Assembly: GCF_014201505.1 (NCBI RefSeq)
Contig: NZ_JACHEO010000001.1
Span: 248,001-312,000 of the forward strand
DNA from: Desulfoprunum benzoelyticum
GTDB taxonomy: Bacteria > Desulfobacterota > Desulfobulbia > Desulfobulbales > Desulfocapsaceae
Length of the DNA stretch: 64,000 nucleotides
Direction of reading: 5' to 3'
Shown here piece after piece: positions 36,039 through 44,133 of this stretch. The notes under the pieces were generated by a model. It was not told where the DNA came from and searched no databases. It was given only the letters and a program-made list of their open reading frames with translations. The translations under genes and the position numbers were made by a program. Position 1 is the first letter of the stretch, and each line of letters opens with the position of its first letter.

Positions 36039-37502
36039 TCAACAGACTGACCAGTCAAGTCCACCAAGACACATATATTTTATCTCCAGATATTCGTCCA
36101 TCCCGTATTTCGAGCCCTCTCTGCCAATCCCCGAATCCTTCCTGCCGCCGAAAGGAGCGGCTTCGGAGGAAAGGATGCCGGTATTGACGCCGACCATGCC
36201 ATATTCGAGATTTTCGGTGAACTTCCAGGCCCGCGTCAAGTTCTTTGTAAAAAAATATGCCGCCAGCCCATAATCGGAGCTGTTGGCAATCTGCAGAGCC
36301 TCATCCTCGTACCGGAAACGGAAAAGTGGCGCAACCGGGCCAAAGGTCTCCTCGTGGGCAATCAACATCTCACTGGTCACATCGAGCAGGACCGTCGGTT
36401 CAAAGAAAAACCCCGGTCCTCCCCTCCTCCTGCCGCCGGTGGCAATGCGCGCTCCTTTGGCCACGGCGTCTTCGATCTGCCGTTCCACCTTGACGATTGC
36501 CTTGTCGTCGATCAACGGCCCCATATTGCAGCCGGCACACGACCCCGGTCCGAGAACAAACCGGCGATTGACTTCGTCGACCAGACGCGTCGCGAAGGCA
36601 TCATAGATCGGCTCCTGAACCAGAAAACGATTGGCGCATACGCACGTCTGCCCGGAATTACGGAATTTCGAGGTCATCGCCTCCTCCACCGCAAGGTCGA
36701 GATCGGCGTCCGCAAAGACAATGAACGGGGCATGACCGCCCAATTCAAGGGACAGTTTCTTCAGTGAATCACCGCACTCCCGCATCAGCGCTTTCCCGAC
36801 CTCCGTCGATCCGGTGAAGCTGATCTTCCTGACGAGCCGACTGTGCGACAGCACTCTCCCGATGCGTTCGGCCTCACCGGTGATGACATTGAACACCCCG
36901 GGCGGCAACCCGGCCTTCTCCGCCAGCGCCGCCAGGGCCAGGGCCGAGAACGGAGTGTACGAAGATGGCTTGACGAGCACCGTGCAGCCGCAGGCAATCG
37001 CCGGTGCCGCCTTCCTGGTAATGGTCGAAAGCGGGAAATTCCAGGGAGTTATCGCCGCGCACACGCCGACCGGCTCCTTGAGAACAATGATACGTTTACC
37101 CTTCTGGGACATCGGGATTGTATCGCCGTAGACCCGTTTCGCTTCCTCAGCATACCATTCGACGTAGGAGGCACAGGAGGCGACCTCACGCATTGCCTCC
37201 TCCAGCGGCTTGCCCTGCTCCCGCGACATTATCGCCGCGAGATCGGACTGGTGGTCGAGAATCAGATTGTGCCAGCGCCGCAGCAGGTTCGATCGTTCCT
37301 TGGCGGTCAGGCTCTTCCACCGCGGAAAAGCATCGTCGGCAGAGGCGATTGCCGCCAGTATCTCCTCTTCGTCTAACGCAGGAACATGCCCCACGAGTTG
37401 CTGCGTCGAGGGGTCGACGACATCGAAACTCTGCGCCGAAGTTTTCCATTTCCCATCGATATAGCACTGCTGCCTGAACAGATCCGAATCCTGAATAATC
37501 AC
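36039..37502 (-). CDS. gabD: succinate-semialdehyde dehydrogenase (GabD type)
   Basis: NAD(P)-dependent aldehyde dehydrogenase of 487 residues. The cofactor motif ITPWNFPLSTITRKAAPA, the FTGSTEVGK loop, the general base in LSLELGGHAPFIVF and the nucleophile cysteine in FRNSGQTCVCANR are all present. The C-terminus GMDEYLEIKYMCLGGL is typical of GabD. It oxidises succinate semialdehyde to succinate. The GTG at 37502 has AGGGAA six bases upstream and is preferred; the open frame upstream runs through a terminator hairpin and cannot be the start. A terminator directly precedes the gene (next entry). Confidence 0.92.
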   Translation of the reverse strand: MIIQDSDLFRQQCYIDGKWKTSAQSFDVVDPSTQQLVGHVPALDEEEILAAIASADDAFPRWKSLTAKERSNLLRRWHNLILDHQSDLAAIMSREQGKPLEEAMREVASCASYVEWYAEEAKRVYGDTIPMSQKGKRIIVLKEPVGVCAAITPWNFPLSTITRKAAPAIACGCTVLVKPSSYTPFSALALAALAEKAGLPPGVFNVITGEAERIGRVLSHSRLVRKISFTGSTEVGKALMRECGDSLKKLSLELGGHAPFIVFADADLDLAVEEAMTSKFRNSGQTCVCANRFLVQEPIYDAFATRLVDEVNRRFVLGPGSCAGCNMGPLIDDKAIVKVERQIEDAVAKGARIATGGRRRGGPGFFFEPTVLLDVTSEMLIAHEETFGPVAPLFRFRYEDEALQIANSSDYGLAAYFFTKNLTRAWKFTENLEYGMVGVNTGILSSEAAPFGGRKDSGIGREGSKYGMDEYLEIKYMCLGGLDWSVC

Positions 37503-37519
37503 GTATTCCCTCACAGAAT

Positions 37520-37559
37520 AAAAAAAGCCCTGTTGTGCATGCAGCACACAACGCGAGCT
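37520..37559 (-). terminator. intrinsic terminator in the gabD leader
   Basis: On the minus strand AGCUC plus GUUGUG pairs with CACAAC plus GGGCU (small internal bulge GC/A), and a run of seven U follows. It lies between the predicted gabD promoter and the GTG start, 17 bases before it. No minus-strand gene lies close upstream that it could end, so an attenuator role is likely. Confidence 0.65.
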
Positions 37560-37571
37560 CTCTTTTCAGCC

Positions 37572-37599
37572 TTGCATCCAGATACGCAGGTACTATACT
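37572..37599 (+). promoter_or_regulatory. candidate promoter of the S4 protein gene
   Basis: TTGCAT (37572-37577), 16 bases, TATACT (37594-37599), about 69 bases before the S4 gene. Its -10 box overlaps the -10 box of the gabD promoter on the other strand. Confidence 0.45.
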
Positions 37600-37621
37600 C
37601 GAATTCTTTACCGAATGTCAG
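37592..37621 (-). promoter_or_regulatory. candidate promoter of gabD
   Basis: On the minus strand CTGACA (37621-37616), an 18-base spacer and TATAGT (37597-37592). Transcription would begin near 37585 and give a leader of about 83 bases that contains the terminator hairpin. Confidence 0.45.
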
Positions 37622-37667
37622 AAAAACAATACCCGGGTTTGATCAAACTTTTTCCCTCAGGGGTAGA

Positions 37668-37898
37668 ATGCAACGCGAAATTACCAACGTACCCGTTGTG
37701 CGGACACCGATCCGCCTCGGCCAGTTTCTCAAACTCGCCAACCTGGTTCAGGATGGAGTCGAAGCCAAGATCCGTATTCAACACGGGGAAGTCCAGGTCA
37801 ACGGCATGAAGGAAACACGACGCGGCCGGCAGCTGGCGATGAACGATGTGGTCGAGGTCAACGGCCTTGCCTGCAGGGTGAGTCTGCAGCAGGAATAG
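37668..37898 (+). CDS. S4-domain RNA-binding protein (YbcJ-like)
   Basis: A 76-residue protein made of one S4 domain: PIRLGQFLKLANLVQDG, then the conserved GEVQVNGMKETRRGRQL turn and DVVEV. This matches the YbcJ family of small RNA-binding proteins. The RNA target is unknown. The ATG at 37668 has AGGGG just upstream; the frame is open for a long way into gabD antisense and is not used. It precedes the UGA-containing gene by 127 bases. Confidence 0.85.
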   Translation: MQREITNVPVVRTPIRLGQFLKLANLVQDGVEAKIRIQHGEVQVNGMKETRRGRQLAMNDVVEVNGLACRVSLQQE

Positions 37899-38025
37899 CG
37901 ATTGCAGTTGCCGCCGGGCCAGCCGACTGCCGACATGCGCCTCCCCGATGACGGGATCGTCGGTATGCAGCTGTTCCCCAACGCATGATTCGGCAATTTT
38001 ATCAGTCTCATTCGTAGAGGTCACG

Positions 38026-39213
38026 ATGACGTACACCGCTTTTCTTTTCAGATCGATACTTCTTGCTTTGATGGCGCAGGTCATGCTGATCACTTCGGTG
38101 TCTGCCGCCGCAACGCCTCTGCAGCATACGCTGCTGCTCTTCTATTCCGCCAATGTACTCGGTGAGATGGAACCGCGCGGCGGTTGAGGAGCAAACCGGC
38201 TGGGCGGTCTGTCCAGAAAAGCGTTTCAGATTTCAGCTCTTTCAACGCAAATCGATGCGCCGGCCGTCATCGTCGACGCCGGTAATCTTCTCTTCAAGCC
38301 GAAGGCTGCCCCCGCCACAATCGACGAAAAGATCACCGCCAACGGGATCATGGACATCCAACAACTGATGGCCGTCGATGCGGTCGCCGTTGGCCCGTAC
38401 GACCTGACGGCGGGGATCGATTTTCTCCTTGCCGCCGGCAGCAAAGGATTTCCCTGGCTATCGGCCAATATTGTCGACCGCAACCGCGCTCCGCTCTTCG
38501 CTCCCTCGCTGACGATCACCAGATCCGGAATCGATATCGGCATCCTCGGCCTTACCGGCTCGAACGCCCCTCTGCCGCAGGGAACACACCTCGCCGATTG
38601 GAGGGAGATTCTGCCCCGGCAGCTGCAGGATCTCAAGCGCTCGAGCGCTATGGTCATCATCCTGTCCTCCCTCTCGTCATCCGAAAATCTCGAGATGATC
38701 AGACTGTATCCGGAAATCGATATCCTCATTACCGCTGACCGCAGCCAGGGCAACATCCCGCCGACGATCACCGGCGGGACCCTGATGACCCAGACCCAGA
38801 GCCAGGGCAGGTATCTCGGGCAACTGATCATAAACTGGCAGCCCGGATATCCCTGGGGCCATGACCTGTCTCAGGATCAGGCCCGCTTGCAGCAACAGCT
38901 GGGGATCATCGAGCGCCGTCTGTTGCGGGTGGAACGACGAAAAAACACGTCAACCAATATCGATCCCGAATATATTCGACGCCTGGAGCGGGAGAAGGAG
39001 GAGATCACGAAACAACTCGACGGGATTGTTGCACAACAGGAGAAAATGAAAACAGGCGAGAGCCCGCTCAACCGGTATACCCATTCGTTTATCGGATTGA
39101 GCAGCAACCTGCAGAATGAGCCACGGGTCACTGACAAAATCAACCGGGTCAAGGCGAGTATTGCAGCAAGCCATCTCCGCCGTCAAACCGGGGAATCCCC
39201 GGTCTGCAAATAA
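38026..39213 (+). CDS. UshA-like secreted protein with in-frame UGA (probable selenoprotein)
   Basis: One reading frame of 396 codons with a single UGA at 38185-38187 (codon 54). The N-terminus (1-28, ending VSAA) is a signal peptide; GAGG lies six bases before the ATG. Residues 34-245 follow the metallophosphoesterase half of UshA-type 5'-nucleotidases: LLLFYSANVLGEMEP, then RGG-UGA-GANRLGGLSRKA, VIVDAGN, PWLSANI and ITGGTLMTQTQSQGRYLGQL. The usual metal ligands seem lost (ND-HG is NVLG, DAGD is DAGN, NHE is PYD, GH-H is ADRS). A coiled coil follows (about 285-345). Both halves share the frame and no other stop occurs, so selenocysteine at 54 is inferred, aided by a SECIS-like hairpin. From memory, databases have UshA-like (seleno)protein families. 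A point-mutation pseudogene is the alternative. Confidence 0.8.
38200..38216 (+). promoter_or_regulatory. SECIS-like hairpin after the in-frame UGA
   Basis: CUGGGC (38200-38205) and GUCCAG (38211-38216) form six pairs (one G-U) around a GGUCU loop. The loop starts 18 bases after the UGA. Bacterial SECIS elements need a loop about 16-37 bases downstream with a G in its first two positions; E. coli fdhF has loop AGGUCU after 17 bases, so the match is close. Confidence 0.7.
39187..39203 (+). repeat. inverted repeat at the 3' end of the UGA-containing gene
   Basis: ACCGGGGA and TCCCCGGT flank one base, inside the last codons. A stable hairpin without a T-tract; it could stabilise the mRNA end. 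Confidence 0.35.
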
Positions 39214-39231
39214 AGACGCTGCGCAATTGAT

Positions 39232-39262
39232 AAAAAAAAGCGGGTCCAAATCCTGGACCCGC
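39232..39262 (-). terminator. intrinsic terminator of ppaC
   Basis: On the minus strand a perfect 9-bp stem (GCGGGTCCA with TGGACCCGC, five-base loop) is followed by eight T, 54 bases after the ppaC stop codon. Confidence 0.9.
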
Positions 39263-39315
39263 CACATGCCTGGTGCTGCGGCAATCAACCGCAGCACCTC
39301 TCTACCTTCTTCGTC

Positions 39316-40245
39316 TCAACAGCCGAAAGCCTTCTGCAGATTGGGAATGGTCTGTTTTTTACGGCTCATCATGCCGTCAACCCACATGGAAGAACCCTGG
39401 AGCTTGCCGTTGAAGGCGTTCTCGATCAGGGCCGGGTCGTCGGAGAGAACCACCAGGTCGGTCCCTTCCTTGACGACATCGGTCAGCATGAGCAGGACGG
39501 AGTGCCGTCCATCGGCCTTGACCTCGGCCATAGCCTTGAGGAGATCGTCACGGATAGCGGCGACCTGATCGAGGGTGGCAAGTTCGAGCTGACCAACGCC
39601 AACCTTGTTGCCCTTCATATCGAAATCCTTGTAATCACGGAACAGCAGGTCCTTGGCCGGAATGCCGGCCACGGAGGATTTGGCCTTCAGCATTTCCATG
39701 AACAGATCGTCGGTGTTGGCAACGCCGGCAACACCCTTGAGATCGGCGACAGCGGCCTTGTCCTCATCGGTGCAGGTCGGCGACTTGAAGTTGACGGTGT
39801 CGCTGAGGATCGCTGCCAGCATGCCGCAGGCGATATTTTTCGGGATGGCGACTCCGGCGTCCTTGAACATCTTGTTGAGAACGGTGCCGGTGCAGCCGAC
39901 AGGCTCGGCGCGGAACAGGATCGGGTTGTTGGTGGTGACATCACCGATCTTGTGGTGGTCGACGATCATGACCACATTGGCGGAGGCCAGGTTGGCAGGA
40001 CCCTGGGCGAGATCGCTGAAATCGACGAGCGCGATGTCCTTGCCGGCGGCGTCGTTCAGCAGTTCGGGGGCGGCGAGATCGAACTGGCCCAGCAACATCT
40101 TGGATTCCGGGTTCAGCGCATCGGCGGTGGTCTGCATGCAGGCTTTGGCATCCTTGCCCTGGGCTTTCAGCAGAGCGGCCAGAGCGATTGACGACATTAC
40201 AGAATCGGTATCCGGGTTTGAATGTCCAACCACACAAATTGTCAT
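39316..40245 (-). CDS. ppaC: manganese-dependent inorganic pyrophosphatase (family II)
   Basis: A 309-residue DHH-family pyrophosphatase. The metal site is formed by VGHSNPDTDS (7-16), LVDFSD (near residue 74) and VDHHKIGD (near residue 96), and the substrate-binding SRKKQ lies near the C-terminus. It hydrolyses pyrophosphate to drive biosynthesis, and in sulfate reducers such an enzyme also pulls sulfate activation forward. No CBS/DRTGG regulatory insert is present, so it is the simple form. GGAGG precedes the ATG. It is transcribed from its own promoter and ends at a clear terminator. Confidence 0.95.
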   Translation of the reverse strand: MTICVVGHSNPDTDSVMSSIALAALLKAQGKDAKACMQTTADALNPESKMLLGQFDLAAPELLNDAAGKDIALVDFSDLAQGPANLASANVVMIVDHHKIGDVTTNNPILFRAEPVGCTGTVLNKMFKDAGVAIPKNIACGMLAAILSDTVNFKSPTCTDEDKAAVADLKGVAGVANTDDLFMEMLKAKSSVAGIPAKDLLFRDYKDFDMKGNKVGVGQLELATLDQVAAIRDDLLKAMAEVKADGRHSVLLMLTDVVKEGTDLVVLSDDPALIENAFNGKLQGSSMWVDGMMSRKKQTIPNLQKAFGC

Positions 40246-40343
40246 CGTAAATCCTCCATTAAAAAAGTGTATGATGTAAAATGGTTAACTCCTGGAAAAC
40301 CAGTTTGTCCCGCTCATCTTTTTCGTTCGAAAATTAACGAGGT

Positions 40344-40372
40344 AGCATAGTGTCTTCACTACTCCGCGTCAA
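40344..40372 (-). promoter_or_regulatory. predicted sigma-70 promoter of ppaC
   Basis: On the minus strand TTGACG (40372-40367), 17 bases, TATGCT (40349-40344). Start near 40337 gives a leader of about 92 bases. Confidence 0.6.
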
Positions 40373-40446
40373 GCAGAAAAAGCTGTTCTCCCTATCCGGC
40401 TCCGATCCCGGGGAATCGCGCCGTCTTCCTCCAAGGTACTTCAACC

Positions 40447-40475
40447 GTGACAATACGCTGACCCTGCGGTATATT
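40447..40475 (+). promoter_or_regulatory. predicted sigma-70 promoter for the 40543 gene
   Basis: GTGACA (40447-40452), 17 bases, TATATT (40470-40475), about 68 bases before the start codon. It is back to back with the ppaC promoter. Confidence 0.6.
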
Positions 40476-40542
40476 TCGACAATCTACAGTTCGATCGATC
40501 TCCATCCGTGCCGCCGCCCTCATTTACCCCAAGGCAAAGACT

Positions 40543-41544
40543 ATGGATTATAGCGAAAATGATCCCGCCCCCCGCCCTCGTCGCAGAAAGCGATCACCGT
40601 GGAAATTTTTCCTTCTCCTCCTCCTGATCCTTGCCCTCCTGGTCGGCGCCTTCGCCTTCGTGACCCGCAACGATCCGCGTTTTTCCCTTAATCGATTGAT
40701 CGACAGATCAGACCGGCACACCGCATCGCCGACCGTTCAGCCGCCATCTGCCGATACAGCGAAAACCGTCGTCATGCCGGGACAGACGCCGCCGGCACAG
40801 GACGAGCCGGCCACCGCCGAACCTGGCACGGCACCAGGCGAGGACAACAAGCCGGCTGTCGCCGAAGCCGACGATGGCGCCGGCGAAGACAGCGGGTTGA
40901 CCGAGGAAGAGCTGTGTTCCCGGGAAAGCGCGAAGCTCGAGGCCTTCTACACCCATCTCGATCAGCAGCCGTACATCAAATCATTCAAGCTCACGCAACC
41001 GAGCAGGGAGCATTTCTCCGGCCTGTTCCGGAAACTGGCCGCCCAACCGCCGATCGTCAGCCGCGAAACCGACGACCTGTATACGATCCTCAAGAACACC
41101 GCCCACTTCTTCAGAGTCATCGGCAAGGATAACATCCTCCTGATCAAGGGGATACTCGATCAGGAGAAGGAATCCTATGAGGACATTGTCGCCTCCCTCT
41201 ATCGCCTGACAGGCCATCCGGACTGCCTGCAGAGCCGATTGGGCCTGCAGATTCCGGAGTCGGTCTATTACGATTATTCCGGGTTCTTTCTCAACACCAT
41301 GGGAGGGAGGCTGTATCTCTTCCGGCGCGATTCGAAATCGCGGATGATCGTCAACTACTATGCCATTCTTGTTGTCGACCGTGCCAATCAAAACGGCACC
41401 AACAGCCATGGCATAGACATCAGGCCGGCCATATCGTCGTTGATCTCTGACATCGAGAGCGGCGGCGCCCAGCTCAAACTGCGGGAAACTTATCTGGACC
41501 AGCTGTATGCCCTGAAGGAAAAGTATCCGGAACCGGTTCAGTAA
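40543..41544 (+). CDS. single-pass membrane protein of unknown function
   Basis: A 333-residue protein. A basic N-terminal tail (RPRRRKRSPWK) leads into one membrane helix (about 20-40), so the rest should be outside the cytoplasm. Residues 55-120 form a Pro/Ala/acidic low-complexity linker, followed by a folded domain of about 210 residues with motifs such as LTQPSREHFSGLF, YDYSGFFLNTMGG and IDIRPAISSLISDIESGG. No family was recognised with confidence. It is followed 36 bases on by the AIM24-like gene and may share its transcript. It may act in envelope biology, but nothing in the sequence fixes a role. Confidence 0.7.
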   Translation: MDYSENDPAPRPRRRKRSPWKFFLLLLLILALLVGAFAFVTRNDPRFSLNRLIDRSDRHTASPTVQPPSADTAKTVVMPGQTPPAQDEPATAEPGTAPGEDNKPAVAEADDGAGEDSGLTEEELCSRESAKLEAFYTHLDQQPYIKSFKLTQPSREHFSGLFRKLAAQPPIVSRETDDLYTILKNTAHFFRVIGKDNILLIKGILDQEKESYEDIVASLYRLTGHPDCLQSRLGLQIPESVYYDYSGFFLNTMGGRLYLFRRDSKSRMIVNYYAILVVDRANQNGTNSHGIDIRPAISSLISDIESGGAQLKLRETYLDQLYALKEKYPEPVQ

Positions 41545-41580
41545 ACCTCACTTCATCCATACGATTATAAGGGTATCCCT

Positions 41581-42588
41581 ATGGACATCTGGTATGTGGC
41601 GATCAACGGCCAGCAGCAAGGTCCGTTTTCCCGGGAACATCTGCGGCAGTCACTGGCGGTCGGTTCCTGCTCGCCGGACACCCTGGTCTGGCGCCAGGGT
41701 TTTGATGCCTGGCGACCGATAGCCCAGGTCCCGGAGCTGCTCGCACCCGCGACATCACTCACACCACCGCTCCCTTACGCCGCCGGCGCCATGGCTCACG
41801 ATATCGATTACCAGATCTTCGGCAATGAAATGCAGTTTGTCGAGATCGAACTTGACAGTCAGGAAAGTGCGGTGGCCGAGGCCGGTTCGATGATGTACAT
41901 GTCGAACTTCATCAGAATGGAGACGATCTTCGGTGACGGCAGTTCCTCCGACGCGACGGGGGGATTGCTGGACAAGATGCTCGGGGCCGGCAAGCGCCTG
42001 ATCACCGGGGAAAGCCTGTTCACGACTGTTTTTACCAACGTCGGCAGCGACAAAGGCAAGGTGGCCTTCGCCTCACCCTATCCCGGCAAGATCATCCCTC
42101 TCGACTTGAACCAGTGCGGCCGAAAACTCGTGTGTCAGAAAGATGCGTTCCTCTGCGCCGCCAAAGGGGTGGCCATCGGCGTTGAATTTCAGAAAAAGAT
42201 CGGCGTTGCCCTGTTCGGCGGTGAAGGTTTCATCATGCAGAAACTCGAAGGCGCCGGGATGGTGTTCATCCATGCCGGAGGAACCATCGTCGAGAAAGAA
42301 CTGCAGGCGGGAGAGACCCTGCGGGTCGACACCGGCTGCCTCGTCGCCCTGACCCAGACGGTGCACTACGACATCGAATTCGTCGGTGGGGTCAAGTCGG
42401 CGCTGTTCGGCGGCGAGGGTTTCTTTTTCGCCACCCTGCAGGGACCGGGGCACGTGTGGCTGCAGTCTCTGCCCTTCTCGAGACTCGCCGGGCGCATCCA
42501 CGAAACGGCGCCGCAAAACAACGCCGGTTTTTCGACCAGCGGCGAGGGCTCGATTCTCGGGGGGCTGGGCAATCTTTTCGAGCGCTGA
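41581..42588 (+). CDS. GYF_2-domain plus AIM24/TIGR00266 family protein
   Basis: A 335-residue two-domain protein. Residues 1-55 form a GYF_2-like domain (WYVAINGQQQGPFSREHLRQ, VWRQGFDAWRP). Residues about 75-320 are an AIM24/TIGR00266 domain of two related beta-rich halves (MAHDIDYQIFGNEMQFVEIEL, FGGEGFIMQKLEGAG, LFGGEGFFFATLQGPG). AIM24 is named from a mitochondrial protein; the bacterial function is unknown. The GYF_2 domain is expected to bind partner proteins or membranes. A clean terminator overlaps the stop codon. Confidence 0.85.
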   Translation: MDIWYVAINGQQQGPFSREHLRQSLAVGSCSPDTLVWRQGFDAWRPIAQVPELLAPATSLTPPLPYAAGAMAHDIDYQIFGNEMQFVEIELDSQESAVAEAGSMMYMSNFIRMETIFGDGSSSDATGGLLDKMLGAGKRLITGESLFTTVFTNVGSDKGKVAFASPYPGKIIPLDLNQCGRKLVCQKDAFLCAAKGVAIGVEFQKKIGVALFGGEGFIMQKLEGAGMVFIHAGGTIVEKELQAGETLRVDTGCLVALTQTVHYDIEFVGGVKSALFGGEGFFFATLQGPGHVWLQSLPFSRLAGRIHETAPQNNAGFSTSGEGSILGGLGNLFER

Positions 42589-42612
42589 TCGGAACCGATC
42601 ATTTATTTTTTC
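42586..42612 (+). terminator. intrinsic terminator after the AIM24-like gene
   Basis: TGATCG and CGATCA arms with a GAAC loop start at the TGA stop codon itself and are followed by a T-rich run with one A and then seven T (TTTATTTTTTT). Confidence 0.75.
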
Positions 42613-42735
42613 GGGCAGCCGGGGCGACACGCCGAGGCTGGACATCCGCCGGGATCCAAATGTCCAACGATGCCGATTCTCGCGGTATTCCCGGGTTGCC
42701 GCCACTTGCCATCCTCAATCAACACACCTGATCCG

Positions 42736-44046
42736 ATGAACGAAAACCTGCTGAACACTTCCCTGTTTCAATTCCTGGGCGCCGCAACCTCGTCGTACCA
42801 TGCCGTCGCCGCAATCGCCGGCCTGCTGGAGAAGGCCGGGTTCATCAGGTTGCGGGAAGATCAGTACTGGTCCGTGGCGGCCGGTCATTCCTATTTTACG
42901 GTACGCGATGATGCCGGTCTGATCGCCTTCAGGCTTGGGGAAGGCAATACCCCCGAAGACGGTTTCAGAATGCTGGCGACCCACAGCGACAGTCCCGGCC
43001 TGCAGATCAAGCCGCGGGCCGACAGGCAGACCGGGAAATACCTGCAACTGGGGGTGGAGATTTATGGCGGCCCGCTCCTCAATCCCTGGTTCGACCGGGA
43101 CCTGACGCTGGCCGGCCGGGCCTGCTGCACCATGACGGACGGCGGGCTCCAGACCCTGCTGGTGAATTTTGCCCGCCCGCTGCTGGTCATCCCCAGTCTG
43201 GCGCTGCATTTCGACCGGTCTGCCAACGACAACAGGAGCATCAACGCCCAGATGCACATGGCTCCGATCATCGCTCAGAGCCTGACCGATCAGCTCCCCG
43301 CCTTCCGCGACATCCTGCTCGACCAGCTCTGCCGCCAGCACCCCGACCTGCCGATCGCCGATGTTTCCGGCTTCGACCTGTTCTGCTGCGACACCCAGGG
43401 GCCGGCCTGTACCGGAGTGAAAGGCGAGTTCATCAGCGCCGGCCGGCTTGACAACCTCCTCAGCTGCCACGTGGCGACCATGGCCCTCACCGCCGCCGAT
43501 CTTGCCCACAACAGCCTGCTGTTCTGCGCCAACCACGAGGAAAACGGCTCGGTCTCGTCATCCGGGGCACGGGGGGCGTTTCTCGATGCCACCCTGGAAC
43601 GGCTCATTCCGAATCCGCAGTCCCGACGGATCGCCCTTGCCCGCTCGTTTTTGCTGTCGATCGACAACGCCCATGCGGTCCACCCCAATTTCAAGGACCT
43701 CTCTGAGCCGCAGCACGAGGTCGTGCTCAACGGCGGCCCGGTGATCAAGATCAACGCCAACCAGCGGTATGCCACGAACTGCGTCAGTGCCTCGATCCTC
43801 AAACGCTTTGCCGGCGAGGCCGGGGTCCCGCTGCAGGAATTCGTCATGCGCTCCGACCTGCCCTGCGGCTCGACCATCGGTCCCCTGACCGCCGCCAGGC
43901 TGGGTGTGCCGACCGTGGACATCGGCGCCGCCACCCTGGCGATGCACAGCATTCGCGAACTGGCCGGAAGCAGGGACCCGTATCTGCTCTATCGGATGAT
44001 CCACCGGTTCCTGGTCTCAGCCACGGCGGTGACGGCGACCGGCTGA
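42736..44046 (+). CDS. apeB: M18 family aminopeptidase (aspartyl aminopeptidase type)
   Basis: A 436-residue dinuclear zinc aminopeptidase of family M18, which prefers acidic N-terminal residues in characterised members. Zinc-site motifs are HSDSPGLQIKP near residue 82, DNLLSCH near residue 238, ANHEENGS near residue 265 and DNAHAVHPNF near residue 315; the final histidine lies in AMHSIRE. The ATG at 42736 gives the family start (FQFLGAATSSYHAV); the open frame extends upstream and is rejected. It lies between a terminator and ettA, and no Shine-Dalgarno is obvious. Confidence 0.92.
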   Translation: MNENLLNTSLFQFLGAATSSYHAVAAIAGLLEKAGFIRLREDQYWSVAAGHSYFTVRDDAGLIAFRLGEGNTPEDGFRMLATHSDSPGLQIKPRADRQTGKYLQLGVEIYGGPLLNPWFDRDLTLAGRACCTMTDGGLQTLLVNFARPLLVIPSLALHFDRSANDNRSINAQMHMAPIIAQSLTDQLPAFRDILLDQLCRQHPDLPIADVSGFDLFCCDTQGPACTGVKGEFISAGRLDNLLSCHVATMALTAADLAHNSLLFCANHEENGSVSSSGARGAFLDATLERLIPNPQSRRIALARSFLLSIDNAHAVHPNFKDLSEPQHEVVLNGGPVIKINANQRYATNCVSASILKRFAGEAGVPLQEFVMRSDLPCGSTIGPLTAARLGVPTVDIGAATLAMHSIRELAGSRDPYLLYRMIHRFLVSATAVTATG

Positions 44047-44133
44047 AGCGGCCGGCATCAACCCGGCGAAGATCCAGCGGGAACACGGTATGTCCGACCT
44101 CCCGCCCACGATATCATCAACCACAAGGATACT

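Noticed and set aside
38185..38187. Split of the UshA-like gene into two genes or a frameshifted pseudogene
   Set aside because: Both parts lie in one frame with no other stop, the second part has no ribosome binding site, and a SECIS-like hairpin follows; a point mutation remains the only serious alternative.
39187..39203. Palindrome at the end of the UGA gene as a terminator
   Set aside because: No T-tract follows; listed only as a repeat.
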